Shown: positions 7,847 to 16,688, counted from the stretch's first letter. The stretch: 64,000 nucleotides of DNA from Polyangiaceae bacterium (GCA_016715885.1 JADJXL010000015.1:682001-746000); one strand, 5' to 3'. The notes: generated by a model not told the origin, from the letters alone. Made by a program: numbers and translations.

Positions 7847-9166
7847 CTAGTATTCGATACGAGCGCGTACGACGGTTACGTCGACATTGCCTTCGTCTTC
7901 CCGAGCAACGGTGATGGCCACGCGCGATCCTTCGGGGCCACGCAAGCGCTGCATCGCGTCCGATAGGGTCATTTCGAGCGCCGAGACACCATCGATCCGG
8001 ACAAACCTGTCTCCCCGTTTGAGTCCGGCATTCGCGGCAGGTCCGGATTCGATGACCGATGCGATCATGATGCCGGAAGGGGAGGGGGCCAGCATCGCTC
8101 CGATGCCTTCCATCTCGCTGCTCGGGCCACCATCGCCTTGCGGCTTGAGCATGATGTCTTCACGAATCGATGACGCACCACGCGTGGTCAAACCCGCCAC
8201 GGTGCGGCTCATGTAGTCGCTGTGGTCGACGCGCACCGAGAACGGGCCGGGAGGCACTCCAGTGAGCGAATAGTTTCCTTGTGCATCTGTCGTCGCCGGG
8301 GGATTCGCATTCGGACCTCCACCGCCCGCCATACCATCGAGCTGCACGACGGCTCCTGCGATGGGTGCGCGCGTCGCTTCATCGCGAATCGTTCCCGTGA
8401 GCGTTGCCGGGCGCGGCAAGACGATGCGCACGTTGCGCAAGGTTTGTCCAGCGTCCACATCGATGCTGTCGCTCTTGCCCGGAGGTTGTCCCGACGCACT
8501 TGCTACGAGTACGTACTTTCCAGCCGGCATACGCTCGAGCCGAAAAGCGCCTGATTCTTCGTTCACTTGCCGCGGCCGGCCGCGTGGTCCCAATTCCGCG
8601 CCTTCGGTCTTCGGCAAGAACACCTCGACCGACAGCCGATACGAAGCCACCGGTCGGCCTTGCTCGTCGACGACGACGCCTTCGATGGTGCCTCCGCTGC
8701 CGAGCCGCACGACGTTGTCCTTGCCTGCTTGAATGCGCACGCGATCGGACGACGGAAACTCGGGATGATGCGCAATCACCGAGCAACCGTCCGCTTCGAT
8801 CGGCAGACGAAACCGCCCATCCGCATCGGTGCTCGTCGTGATGTGCGAGCTGCGATCGTCGCAACCCACGAACGCCTTCGCGACGGGTTGCCCGTCCGCA
8901 TCCACGACCGAACCCGCCACACCTTCTTCGGCCGGCTCATCTTCGTTTGGTTTCGTATCAACTGGTCGAGGGGCCGGCGCTGGTAGCTCGGAGCGAATGT
9001 TTGTTGCTTCCGGCTGCGTCGTCGCAGCAACGGAAGGACGGGGTCGCGGCTTTTTGGGCGGGCGAGGGTCATGGTTTGGCAAGAGAAACCAAACGAGCAG
9101 CGGCACGACGAGGAGCGCGGACGACAAGAGCAGCGCTAGCGACCAGCCGCGCCGGCGATCGTTCAT
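7847..9166 (-). CDS. Membrane-anchored protein with carboxypeptidase-regulatory-like repeats and a PDZ domain
   Basis: In this 439-residue protein an N-terminal signal anchor (about 9-28, LALLLSSALLVVPLLVWFLL) is followed by a Pro-rich linker. Three beta-sandwich repeats of the carboxypeptidase regulatory-like type come next (about 80-140, 150-230 and 245-330). They are recognisable from GSVVDADGQPVAKAFV, GVVVDEQGRPVASYRLSV and GTIRDEATRAPIAGAVVQ. A C-terminal PDZ domain lies at about 355-435 (VIESGPAANAGLKRGDRFVRIDGVS). Nothing catalytic is visible, so it is likely a periplasmic or surface binding protein. Its ATG overlaps the stop of the small lipoprotein gene by four bases (ATGA), indicating coupling. 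The PDZ domain could bind the C-termini of exported proteins; that is inference. Confidence 0.82.
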   Translation of the reverse strand: MNDRRRGWSLALLLSSALLVVPLLVWFLLPNHDPRPPKKPRPRPSVAATTQPEATNIRSELPAPAPRPVDTKPNEDEPAEEGVAGSVVDADGQPVAKAFVGCDDRSSHITTSTDADGRFRLPIEADGCSVIAHHPEFPSSDRVRIQAGKDNVVRLGSGGTIEGVVVDEQGRPVASYRLSVEVFLPKTEGAELGPRGRPRQVNEESGAFRLERMPAGKYVLVASASGQPPGKSDSIDVDAGQTLRNVRIVLPRPATLTGTIRDEATRAPIAGAVVQLDGMAGGGGPNANPPATTDAQGNYSLTGVPPGPFSVRVDHSDYMSRTVAGLTTRGASSIREDIMLKPQGDGGPSSEMEGIGAMLAPSPSGIMIASVIESGPAANAGLKRGDRFVRIDGVSALEMTLSDAMQRLRGPEGSRVAITVAREDEGNVDVTVVRARIEY

Positions 9167-9351
9167 GGCTCGACGTTCGGCGCGCCGCCGTCGGGTACGA
9201 CGACGGGACGCCCATCCTCGGGCTGCGCCGTTTCACCTGCTGGACCGAGCACCTTGCCCTCGGGTTCGGCAGGCCATGGAGTTTCACTTGCCGAACCACC
9301 GCAACCAAACGCGACGATGGCGAGCGCAATCAGCGAATGTCGAAGACGCAT
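9163..9351 (-). CDS. Small lipoprotein
   Basis: This 62-residue protein has a short signal and a lipobox ending IVAFGC, with the acylated Cys at residue 17. The rest is Pro/Glu/Gly-rich and probably disordered (ETPWPAEPEGK, then a Pro-Asp-Gly-rich end). A longer frame exists, but the start giving MRLRHS is preceded by GGAGAG about 8 nt upstream and places the lipobox correctly. It overlaps the PDZ protein gene by 4 bp and follows the S8 protease gene by 43 bp, so all three probably share a transcript. Function unknown. Confidence 0.65.
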   Translation of the reverse strand: MRLRHSLIALAIVAFGCGGSASETPWPAEPEGKVLGPAGETAQPEDGRPVVVPDGGAPNVEP

Positions 9352-9394
9352 GCGTGAACTCTCCGGTGACAGAATCATCCGACCAAGGATCGGC

Positions 9395-11269
9395 TCAGCG
9401 CGTTTCAGCAAGGTTCGTGCGAGCGATCCACATGCAGATGGCTGCATTGAGGACGCACCACGCGACGAGCGCCACGCGACCGAACGGGCCGGCAGCGGAG
9501 CTCATGGCGACCGTGGCGAACAGATACGCCGCAGTGCCCGTCGCTAGGCCTGCAATGGCAGGACGAAGTCGCTTCACGCCGAAGAGCACTGCCGTTAGGG
9601 CAAACGGCACGAGCGCATTCGCGAGCGGCAGGAATCGGTGTAGCGAAACGCCGACCAAGAGGTCCATGTCCGCAATGGGACGAGCGAGCACGTCCACGGG
9701 CAAACTCACGCGCGGTAAGATCCATGGCGCGAAGAAGAACAAACCGGGTCCCGCAGCAAGCGCTGGGAGCATGAATGCGAGGCGCCACGGGCTCGTCGCC
9801 GAATCGTTCTGCTTGCGTGCAGCACGAGCGACGAGAAGCGTGGTGACGAGAAGCGCGAGCAAGCGATAAATGGTGTGTTTGACGGTCACTGCAGACAGGG
9901 AAGCGGCGGCATCGAGAATGCCCGCTCCGTAAAGCAATCGTCCGCGATCCGAGTCGTCGACCTTGCGAGCATTGTCGCGAAGCGCGTCTTCGACAGCGAC
10001 GGCATCCGTTACGCCGAGGCTCATGACGAGCGCAGCGGCTCCGGCGACGTGCGGCGAAGCCATCGACGTTCCGTTCCAGCCGGGGAAAATCAAGCAGTTG
10101 TTGCGGCCTTTTTCGCAGATCGTCTGTTGTACGACCTTGACGCCGGGGGCCGCGATGTCGACGCCTTTGCCGCGCGACGAGAACGGCGCGAGTTTGTCGT
10201 CGGCGCCTGTCGCACTGACACCAATGACGCCGTCGGACGCTCCGGGATAACCCACGTTTCCGCCGGAATTGCCCGCTGCTGCAACGACGACGGCCCCCTT
10301 GCTTCGCGCATGATCGATGGCCTTTTGCAGCACTCGTGAGTTACGTGGTCCGCCAAGGCTCAAGTTGATCACGTGTGCGCCGTTGTCCGCCGCCCAGCGA
10401 ATGCCGTCCGCAACGTCTGCCGTCGTGCCCCAACCTTCTTCGTTGAGCACTTTGACAGGCATGAGGCGCGCGCCGAACGCAACACCCGTCACGCCGAGCG
10501 CGTTGTTCGTCGATTGCGCGATCGTTCCCGCCACGTGCGTGCCGTGACCTTGATCGTCGTTCGCATGCTCGTTGCCCGAAACGAAGTTCCATCCAGGGAC
10601 GCATTCGGTCGCTTTGAGGTCCGAGCCTTTCGTGAAAGGCCCGTGATCTTCGCAAGCGATGCCCGTGTCGACGACGGCCACTGTAACGCCTCGCCCGATG
10701 GCGAAATCCCATGCGCGCGGGGCACCGATACGCTCCATGTGCCACTGCTGCTTCATATCGGGGTCGTTCGGGACGAACATCGCGCGAACCTTGGCGAGAG
10801 GCTCGGCATGTTCCACGCGCGGATCGCGTGCGAGTCGCGCAAGCACGCCGGGCATGTCGCCCGCGGGCACGGACGCGATTTCGATACGCGTCGAACTTTC
10901 CAGTCGTGTGGGCACAAAGGAAAAACCAAAGTCGGCAGCGAGCGCTGCGATGTCCTTCGTGTCGAGGTTGTCGTGCGCATCGACGACGATCTGCCCCGGA
11001 ATATCCCACTCGGTTTCGCTGGTCGCCGAGATGAGCGGAAGGTCCCCCGCCATTGCGGTTGCTACGGGTTCGTACCATCCGGGACGTTGTTCGCCCGAGC
11101 TGCTTGGGCCGCCCGTGCGCGGCATTGAATCGCCGGGGATTTCCCTGCTGTTTTGCGCGGTTGCTTGGTGCGTCGATGCGATGAGCGCGGCAGCGACGAA
11201 CATGGCAACGAGCGGCGGCGCGCAAGACGAAGTGCGGCCATCGCGAGTGGGCTCGGCGGGCTTCAGCAT
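9395..11269 (-). CDS. Subtilisin-like S8 serine protease with propeptide and C-terminal membrane helices
   Basis: This 624-residue protein opens with a signal sequence (about 1-39), followed by an inhibitor-like propeptide at about 60-150 (GQIVVDAHDNLDTK, VEHAEPLAKVRAMF). The catalytic domain at about 160-450 has Asp in AVVDTGIACEDHG (about 200), His in GHGTHVAGTIAQ (about 243) and Ser in GTSMASPHVAGAA (about 401). Residues 460-620 are hydrophobic, with about five membrane helices, which is unusual for a secreted subtilase. The catalytic domain should sit outside the cytoplasmic membrane. It heads the leftward row that includes the lipoprotein and PDZ genes, and is divergent from the aminotransferase. 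Confidence 0.93.
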   Translation of the reverse strand: MLKPAEPTRDGRTSSCAPPLVAMFVAAALIASTHQATAQNSREIPGDSMPRTGGPSSSGEQRPGWYEPVATAMAGDLPLISATSETEWDIPGQIVVDAHDNLDTKDIAALAADFGFSFVPTRLESSTRIEIASVPAGDMPGVLARLARDPRVEHAEPLAKVRAMFVPNDPDMKQQWHMERIGAPRAWDFAIGRGVTVAVVDTGIACEDHGPFTKGSDLKATECVPGWNFVSGNEHANDDQGHGTHVAGTIAQSTNNALGVTGVAFGARLMPVKVLNEEGWGTTADVADGIRWAADNGAHVINLSLGGPRNSRVLQKAIDHARSKGAVVVAAAGNSGGNVGYPGASDGVIGVSATGADDKLAPFSSRGKGVDIAAPGVKVVQQTICEKGRNNCLIFPGWNGTSMASPHVAGAAALVMSLGVTDAVAVEDALRDNARKVDDSDRGRLLYGAGILDAAASLSAVTVKHTIYRLLALLVTTLLVARAARKQNDSATSPWRLAFMLPALAAGPGLFFFAPWILPRVSLPVDVLARPIADMDLLVGVSLHRFLPLANALVPFALTAVLFGVKRLRPAIAGLATGTAAYLFATVAMSSAAGPFGRVALVAWCVLNAAICMWIARTNLAETR

Positions 11270-11346
11270 GGGACGAATGGTAGCGCAGTAGGGCAGAAGG
11301 GGCTCGTTCGTGGGTGCGCCTGCTCGAACTTCCAGGGCGAATCTCG

Positions 11347-12603
11347 ATGCTTACCCGCGTTGGCCGGTTCGTGATACCGACGGAGCCCATGGAGTTCTTG
11401 ATTCCCGCCCGTACCGCTCGGCCCGGTGATGACCCCATCTTTGCGCTCAACGCGGAGGCCCAAGCTCGAAAGAAAGCGGGCGAGTCCGTCGTGAACGCCA
11501 CGGTTGGCGCGCTGCTCGATGATGACGGCAAACTCGCGATCATCTCCGGCGTCGTCGATGCGCTTCGAGAGGTGCCGCCGGAAGTCGGTGCTGCCTACGC
11601 GCCGATTGCTGGACCGCCCGCTTTTCTGCAAGCGGTGATCGCCGATGTGCTCGGGCAGCGTCCTGCGGCTGCATGGGCCACCGCGGTTGCCACGCCAGGA
11701 GGCAGCGGCGCTTTGCGACATGCGATCACGAACTTCCTCGAGCCGCAACAAATGCTGCTGACGTCAGGGTTTTACTGGGGTCCGTACAAGACGCTCGCGG
11801 ACGAAGCAGACCGCACGCTCACGACGTTTCGCATGTTCGACGATCGAGGCAAACTCGATGTCGCAGACCTCGATCGCAAGCTTCAAGGCGTGCTCGATGC
11901 CCAAGGCCGAGCGCTCGTTTTTCTCAACACGCCTTGTCACAATCCCACGGGGTATTCGCTGGATGCCGATGATTTTCGCGGCGTCGAAGATGCCGTGCGT
12001 CGTGCGTCGAAGCGTGGTCCGGTGGTCGTCTTGATCGACTTTGCCTACGCTCGATACGGCAGACGGGATCCGTCCGAAACCGTCGATGCAGCGCTTCGCC
12101 TCGCAAACGATGCGATGGTGCTCTTTGCGTGGTCGTCGTCGAAGTCGTTCACGCAATATGGATTGCGTGTCGGCGCGCTCGTGGCGGTTTGTCCCGACGC
12201 AGCGGAGCGAACACGCGTGCAAAGTGCCTTGTCCTTTGCGTGTCGAGGTACGTGGTCGAACTGCAACGCGGCCGGCCTTTCAGCCATCACACGTTGTCTC
12301 GTCGATCCGGATCTTCGCTTGCGCATCGAGCGTGAGCGCAGTGCGCTGAAGGCGCTCCTCGATGGTCGAGTGGCTCGATGGAACGAGCTTGCGAGCGCCG
12401 CGGGGCTCGTATACCCGCGGTACGATGGCGGGTTTTTCACGACCGTATTCTGCGACGATGCGACTCGCGTTGCGGCGCGGCTTCGGGACGAAGGCATTTT
12501 CGTCGTTCCGGCGCAGGGCGCGCTTCGAGTGGGCCTGTGTTCGGTGCCGGAGCGCGATATCGAACGGCTCGTCAATGGTTTCCGAAAAGCCATGAACGGC
12601 TGA
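11347..12603 (+). CDS. Pyridoxal-phosphate aminotransferase, class I/II
   Basis: A fold-type I PLP enzyme of about 418 residues. Readable motifs are a glycine-rich cofactor loop (TPGGSGALRHAI), the asparagine-proline element in NTPCHNPTGYSLD, the Asp-Tyr pair in LIDFAYARYG and the Schiff-base lysine in SSSKSFTQYGLRVG (about residue 266). These place it near aspartate and aromatic amino-acid aminotransferases; the substrate cannot be read from sequence. The start is uncertain. ATG 11347 has AGGGCG about 8 nt upstream. ATG 11389 (MEFLIPAR) and GTG 11314 are also in frame. It is divergent from the S8 protease gene, with under 100 bp of shared promoter region, and no pathway partner lies next to it. 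Confidence 0.88.
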   Translation: MLTRVGRFVIPTEPMEFLIPARTARPGDDPIFALNAEAQARKKAGESVVNATVGALLDDDGKLAIISGVVDALREVPPEVGAAYAPIAGPPAFLQAVIADVLGQRPAAAWATAVATPGGSGALRHAITNFLEPQQMLLTSGFYWGPYKTLADEADRTLTTFRMFDDRGKLDVADLDRKLQGVLDAQGRALVFLNTPCHNPTGYSLDADDFRGVEDAVRRASKRGPVVVLIDFAYARYGRRDPSETVDAALRLANDAMVLFAWSSSKSFTQYGLRVGALVAVCPDAAERTRVQSALSFACRGTWSNCNAAGLSAITRCLVDPDLRLRIERERSALKALLDGRVARWNELASAAGLVYPRYDGGFFTTVFCDDATRVAARLRDEGIFVVPAQGALRVGLCSVPERDIERLVNGFRKAMNG

Positions 12604-12716
12604 CGTATTTCGGCAACGAATCAAAAACGCCAACGACCGCGACGGACGTCGGCGGTTCTGTTATCGTCGTGCGCCTTATCGTTGGCGTAGCGCAGGCGCG
12701 TTTGGAGGCCTTGAGC

Positions 12717-14243
12717 ATGCAAAGGATCGTAAGAATTGGTGTTGGCGGGCTCGTCGGAGTTTCTGCAGCGATCATGCTGCTCGTCGGTGGATGCCAGGAC
12801 GACATCCCGTTTCCCACGGTGCCAACGCCGGGGTCGACCTCGTCGTCCAGCGGTGGTGGATCCGGCGGAGATGGCGGTGGGGGCGCTGGCGGGAACGGAG
12901 GGTCATCGGTTGGGGGCGCCGGCGGCAATCCGAGCGTCTGCGTGTCGAATACCGATTGCGTGACGCCCATTCCGATCTGCGACGTCCCCAAGGGCCAATG
13001 CGTCGAATGCCTTGCGGCAGCGGACTGTGCGCTGAAGCCCGGCACGGTGTGTTCTGGTGGAACGTGCGCATGCCCGACGCCTGGTGATTCGTATTGTTTG
13101 GCACCTGCTCGGTGCATCGATTTGCAAACGTCGAGTGCCGATTGCGGATCGTGCGATCATCCGTGCTTTGGTTCGTGCGTTGCCGGCAAGTGCGCCGATG
13201 CATGGGAACCGACGCCCTGGAAAGATGCTCCCTCCGCTCGGTCGAATCACGTGGCGGTATGGACGGGCAGCGAAATGATCGTTTGGGGTGGTGACGTCGG
13301 CGGTGGCAATACCAATACCGGCGGCATGCTCAACGTTGCGGGATACAAGTGGAAGTCGACCAGCACTTCCAATGCGCCGACGTCCCGAAAAGAAGCTCGG
13401 GCCGTTTGGACGGGCACCAAGATGATCGTGTGGGGCGGCGATAACGGCGGCGCGCTCCAAACCGGTGGCGTCTTCGATCCCGTGACGAACACCTGGACCG
13501 CGACGACCACCGTCAATGCGCCATCTCCGCGTTATGGGCATTCGATCGTTTGGACCGGCACCAAGATGCTCGTTTGGGGCGGTACCGACGGCATCAATTA
13601 TTATGGTGATGGCGCGGCCTACGACGTCGGTGCGGACACCTGGGAAACCATTCCCCCGAATGGTTTGCCGCCCAGCGCAAGGGCGTACCACTCTGCCGTT
13701 TGGACCGGCACCGATATGGTCGTGTTCGGCGGCTATGGATTCAATGGCCTCGACTTCGGCTACCTCGGCGATGGTGGCGAATTCGATCCAAATGCTGCAT
13801 CGTGGGTTTCCGTCAAAGACGGGCAGCCTCCGGCGCGCGCGCGTCATGGCAGCGCATGGACCGGCACCGAAATGATCATCTGGGGCGGTCAAGATTCCGC
13901 CAATAGTTTGTCCCCGACGGGGGCGCGGTACAAACCGAAGATCGAGTGGAGCGTGATTACGTCCGATAGCGCGCCCGAATTGCGCCAATTCCACACCCAC
14001 GTTTGGATTGCTCCGCAGCTCATCGTCTGGGGCGGCCAAAACGTCAACAACGTGCAGCTCAGTTCGGGAGCTCTTTACGATCCTGTCACGAACTCGTGGA
14101 GCAAGAAGCCCATTCCGTCGGGACCGACCGCTCGGACGCAGCATTCGAGCGTCAATGCCAGCGGCAAGCTGATCATCTTCGGCGGCAGCACGCCCAGCGG
14201 TTTGACCAACACGGGTGCGATTCTCGATCCCACCGTGTTGTAA
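12717..14243 (+). CDS. Kelch-type beta-propeller lipoprotein
   Basis: This 508-residue protein has a signal sequence ending LLVGGC, with a lipid-attachable Cys at residue 26. A Ser/Gly-rich spacer follows, then a Cys-rich segment (about 75-160) with spaced cysteines like those of many myxobacterial surface lipoproteins. From about 165 there are seven kelch blades. Each starts near a W-T-G-x-x-M-x-x-W/F-GG unit (for example VWTGSEMIVWGG and VWTGTKMLVWGG) and they recur about every 50-60 residues. Seven blades make one closed propeller, probably a binding module on the outer surface. The ATG at 12717 has GGAGG at 12704-12708. The frame is open much further upstream, into the aminotransferase gene, but that part is not protein-like. 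Confidence 0.88.
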   Translation: MQRIVRIGVGGLVGVSAAIMLLVGGCQDDIPFPTVPTPGSTSSSSGGGSGGDGGGGAGGNGGSSVGGAGGNPSVCVSNTDCVTPIPICDVPKGQCVECLAAADCALKPGTVCSGGTCACPTPGDSYCLAPARCIDLQTSSADCGSCDHPCFGSCVAGKCADAWEPTPWKDAPSARSNHVAVWTGSEMIVWGGDVGGGNTNTGGMLNVAGYKWKSTSTSNAPTSRKEARAVWTGTKMIVWGGDNGGALQTGGVFDPVTNTWTATTTVNAPSPRYGHSIVWTGTKMLVWGGTDGINYYGDGAAYDVGADTWETIPPNGLPPSARAYHSAVWTGTDMVVFGGYGFNGLDFGYLGDGGEFDPNAASWVSVKDGQPPARARHGSAWTGTEMIIWGGQDSANSLSPTGARYKPKIEWSVITSDSAPELRQFHTHVWIAPQLIVWGGQNVNNVQLSSGALYDPVTNSWSKKPIPSGPTARTQHSSVNASGKLIIFGGSTPSGLTNTGAILDPTVL

Positions 14244-14312
14244 TTGCGAAACTGAGAGATCGCAGAAGCTCCCAAACTTCCTGTCCTGGTTCCGGTTAGG
14301 TCTCGGGGGTAT

Positions 14313-14383
14313 GGGGGGCAGAGCAGTCGGCCCGTGTTTTTGCCTTTGGCAAAAACACTTATAGGGCCGCCTGCGAGCCCCCC
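14313..14383. terminator. Large composite hairpin between convergent genes
   Basis: The core stem is perfect: GTGTTTTTGCC (14334-14344), TTT loop, GGCAAAAACAC (14348-14358). It is flanked by CGGCCC (14328-14333) pairing with GGGCCG (14364-14369), and by GGGGGGC (14313-14319) pairing with GCCCCCC (14377-14383). The structure is nearly symmetric and lies 70 bp from each of two convergent stops. The U-rich stem itself could aid release in both directions. Confidence 0.7.
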
Positions 14384-14452
14384 ATCGTGACTAGCCTCGC
14401 GTAGCGCGCGTCCCACGCGCGCGGAGCGAGCGTCCAAGTCCAGACCCGCTCC

Positions 14453-15595
14453 CTATTCGAGAGCGCCTTCTTCGACGGCGGCGACGGTCTTGTCGTCCTT
14501 CTTTTGCTGCGCCCACATCACCGCTTGGCGAGGTCTCAGAAGCCCTGCGCCTTGCTGTATTTTGGGATATTGCGGCATCGGCGCGGCCGTCGCGAGAAGC
14601 CCTTCGCGAATTTGAGCCGGCGTCAGATTCGGGTTTGCTTCCAGCATTTGAGCCGCGACGCTGGCGGCAATGGGAGCGGCAAACGACGTACCGTCCACGT
14701 GTTGGTAATCGACCGAAATGTACTTTTGCCGATTGATACGTGCCGACACCGCCTGGATGAGCCCATTGACGGACGCGATTTCCTCGCGTGTCGCACGCTG
14801 CTTTTGCTCGGAAAAACCCTGTTCGACGGACAATTCTTCGAGCACCGACAGAAGTTGAAAAAGAGTCATCGCTTCGCGCGCCACGAGCGTTCCGGGAAGC
14901 ATCGGCGCTGGGACCCAAATCGCCGGTGCGACGAGGTCGGGTTTGTCCAAGCCTTCGCGGATCGTCCCGTAGCTCGATGGCCAAAGCGAGGCATCGGCTT
15001 CTCCTTCGCGTTCGCCCTTGTCGTCGAGGCCTCCGACGGTGATGGCGTGCGGCGATGACGCCGGTGCGCGAGGAGCGCGACCAGGCGCATTGCCCGCAGC
15101 GGCAAAGACGGTGATCCCTGCGGCGACGACTTCTTCGACGGCTGCTTCGACTTCGGCTTGCAGATCAGGATCGCTTGTCGAAAGCGACACGTTCATCACG
15201 CGGATTTTCAAGTGCGGGTAGCGCAGCGGAAAACGGATCGCGTGCGCGACGTCCTTGCCTTTGATGCGCCCTTCGATCGACATCGCCTTGATGAGCACGA
15301 CTTCGGCGTCAGGCGCGAGTCCGCGGTATCGCCCCCCCGAAACGTAGCCATTTCCGGCGGCGGTGCAGGCGGTCATCGTGCCGTGCCACGATGACGCGCG
15401 AGGCGTGAAGAACTCGTCGGCAACCGCTTCGTCGCGCGTTGCGTCCGCGTATGCCTTGATGCGCCGTTTGGGGCGCATGAGGTCGGGATGTGGGTAGAAA
15501 CCGCTATCGACGAGGGCGATCGTCACGCCGCGGCCGGTGAAGCGCGGTGATGCATCGATGCGTTCGGGGATGGACAGGAGCTGCGGACGAGACAT
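14453..15595 (-). CDS. Subtilisin-like S8 serine protease without signal peptide
   Basis: In this 380-residue protein catalytic Asp is in ALVDSGFYPHPDL (residue 30), His in SSWHGTMTACTAAGNG (residue 71) and Ser in DGTSFAAPIAASVAA (about residue 303). An oxyanion-type Asn is visible in AAAGNAPG. The protein begins only 29 residues before the catalytic Asp, with no signal peptide or propeptide. It should therefore act in the cytoplasm or leave by a nonclassical route, like AprX-type subtilases. A roughly 60-residue insertion (about 225-285) precedes the Ser motif. The gene is convergent with the kelch lipoprotein gene. Confidence 0.9.
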   Translation of the reverse strand: MSRPQLLSIPERIDASPRFTGRGVTIALVDSGFYPHPDLMRPKRRIKAYADATRDEAVADEFFTPRASSWHGTMTACTAAGNGYVSGGRYRGLAPDAEVVLIKAMSIEGRIKGKDVAHAIRFPLRYPHLKIRVMNVSLSTSDPDLQAEVEAAVEEVVAAGITVFAAAGNAPGRAPRAPASSPHAITVGGLDDKGEREGEADASLWPSSYGTIREGLDKPDLVAPAIWVPAPMLPGTLVAREAMTLFQLLSVLEELSVEQGFSEQKQRATREEIASVNGLIQAVSARINRQKYISVDYQHVDGTSFAAPIAASVAAQMLEANPNLTPAQIREGLLATAAPMPQYPKIQQGAGLLRPRQAVMWAQQKKDDKTVAAVEEGALE

Positions 15596-15786
15596 TTGAG
15601 CGCAGGGCTATGCACCGAGGCGACGACGAAAGCAAACTTCGCACGGAAGCGAGCTTGATTTTGCGGAGTGTTTGCGGCTTGATCCGAGTTTGTCTCTGTA
15701 GAAGTGCCGCCGCGCGCAAGCCGACCATGATGCCAGTTTGTCGAAACAAACGCATCCGCAGCGAGCGTTTGGACGAACCTCGTTCG

Positions 15787-16090
15787 ATGGTGGACATGCT
15801 TCGTTTGGGCACCAAAGAAACGCTCGGGCTCTACATCGAAGCAGGCGTGGACGGCTTGCGTGACGTGTGCGACGACCTGGGGGCGTTCGCCGAGTCGACG
15901 GCAGCACGGCTCGTAAACCCGACGGACGACATGGCGCGCACGTTTCCGGCGGAGCATCGAGCGGGGCAGCGTTGCCGTGGCTGGAGGCGTTTTCGAGCGA
16001 GCGTGTGGGGGCATCGGTGCACGTGTGGCGGGGCCTGTGCGCGCAAAGCCCGCAGCGGGTTTCGTGAGGTATCGCGAGTCGTGCCGATAA
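15787..16090 (+). pseudogene. Possible frameshifted small gene
   Basis: No intact gene is convincing between 15596 and 16238, but two adjoining frames look protein-coding. From ATG 15787, frame 1 gives MLRLGTKETLGLYIEAGVDG and continues plausibly to about DDMARTF near 15950. There the good reading moves to another frame, SVAVAGGVFERACGGIGAR then AKPAAGFVRYRESCR, ending at TAA 16088-16090. Joined, these would make a roughly 100-residue helical protein. This could be a one-base frameshift in a decayed gene, a sequencing error, or chance in GC-rich DNA. I do not recognise the family. Confidence 0.3.
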
Positions 16091-16238
16091 GTTGCTCGAT
16101 GGCAACGGACGCAATGTCGACGTCATCGGCGCTGACGGGGCGTTCGTAATTTGAGCGATGGCGTACGTTTCCGCGCGAGGCGCGAAGGGTGTCTGGCATC
16201 TCGATGCACCGAAGCGCACGCATATGCCGCTTGTAGAC

Positions 16239-16294
16239 AGGAGGACACCATGGTACGAGGGGCCAATGGAAGAGTGGGCACAGGAAGCCGTTGA
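16239..16294 (+). promoter_or_regulatory. Perfect Shine-Dalgarno with a 14-codon leader ORF
   Basis: AGGAGG at 16239-16244 lies 5 nt before ATG 16250, the strongest ribosome binding site in this stretch. That ATG opens a frame of only 14 codons (MVRGANGRVGTGSR) ending at TGA 16292-16294. It overlaps, in another frame, the likely start of the next gene at 16266. It could be a coupling leader peptide, or a sign of a base error at the true start. Confidence 0.35.
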
Positions 16295-16688
16295 GTTGTG
16301 GCGAGCGAGCAGGGAACCCATCGCCAAGGCAGTCCTCGAGGGGATTGAACAAAACCCGCATCTGCCGGTGAAAAAGTACACGTTCGATGACCTTCTGCAG
16401 ATGGTCGATGGCGCAGGTGCCATGATCGTCGAAGAGCTCGAGGGGGCCGGCACCGACATTCGCGACGTATTCATTAATTCGGTGTGGCCGGGGATCTTTG
16501 CTCAGGGTCAACCCCTGTCCGCTCTCGTTGGCCAAATGACGATGAACGCCGTGCTCGTGTACAATGTCATCGTCCCTCAGGCGTCGGAAAAAAATCGGGA
16601 GAAAATAGGCCGATTTTACATCAATTTTTATGTCAAACTCAATCTCGACATCGTCAAGGTTGGGCTTGAATGCGGTGTAACGAGCTAG
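16266..16688 (+). CDS. Unknown small alpha-helical protein upstream of PKS E
   Basis: I do not recognise this 140-residue protein. The sequence is clearly protein-like and predicted mostly helical: EEWAQEAVELWRASREPIAKA, then a segment with FDDLLQMVDGAGAMIVEELEG, and a C-terminal YINFYVKLNLDIVKVGLECG. No signal peptide, membrane helix or catalytic motif is seen. It vaguely resembles the helical N-terminal sensor domains of stress-signalling proteins, but I would not name it. I chose ATG 16266 (MEEWAQ), which has GAGGGG just upstream. ATG 16224 and an earlier start at 16158 are in frame. It reads in the same direction as PKS E, 200 bp ahead, so it may be co-transcribed. Confidence 0.7.
   Translation: MEEWAQEAVELWRASREPIAKAVLEGIEQNPHLPVKKYTFDDLLQMVDGAGAMIVEELEGAGTDIRDVFINSVWPGIFAQGQPLSALVGQMTMNAVLVYNVIVPQASEKNREKIGRFYINFYVKLNLDIVKVGLECGVTS

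Noticed and set aside
12378..12716. N-terminal extension of the kelch lipoprotein frame
   Set aside because: It overlaps the aminotransferase gene and is Arg-rich. A good ribosome binding site and a lipobox support the start at 12717.
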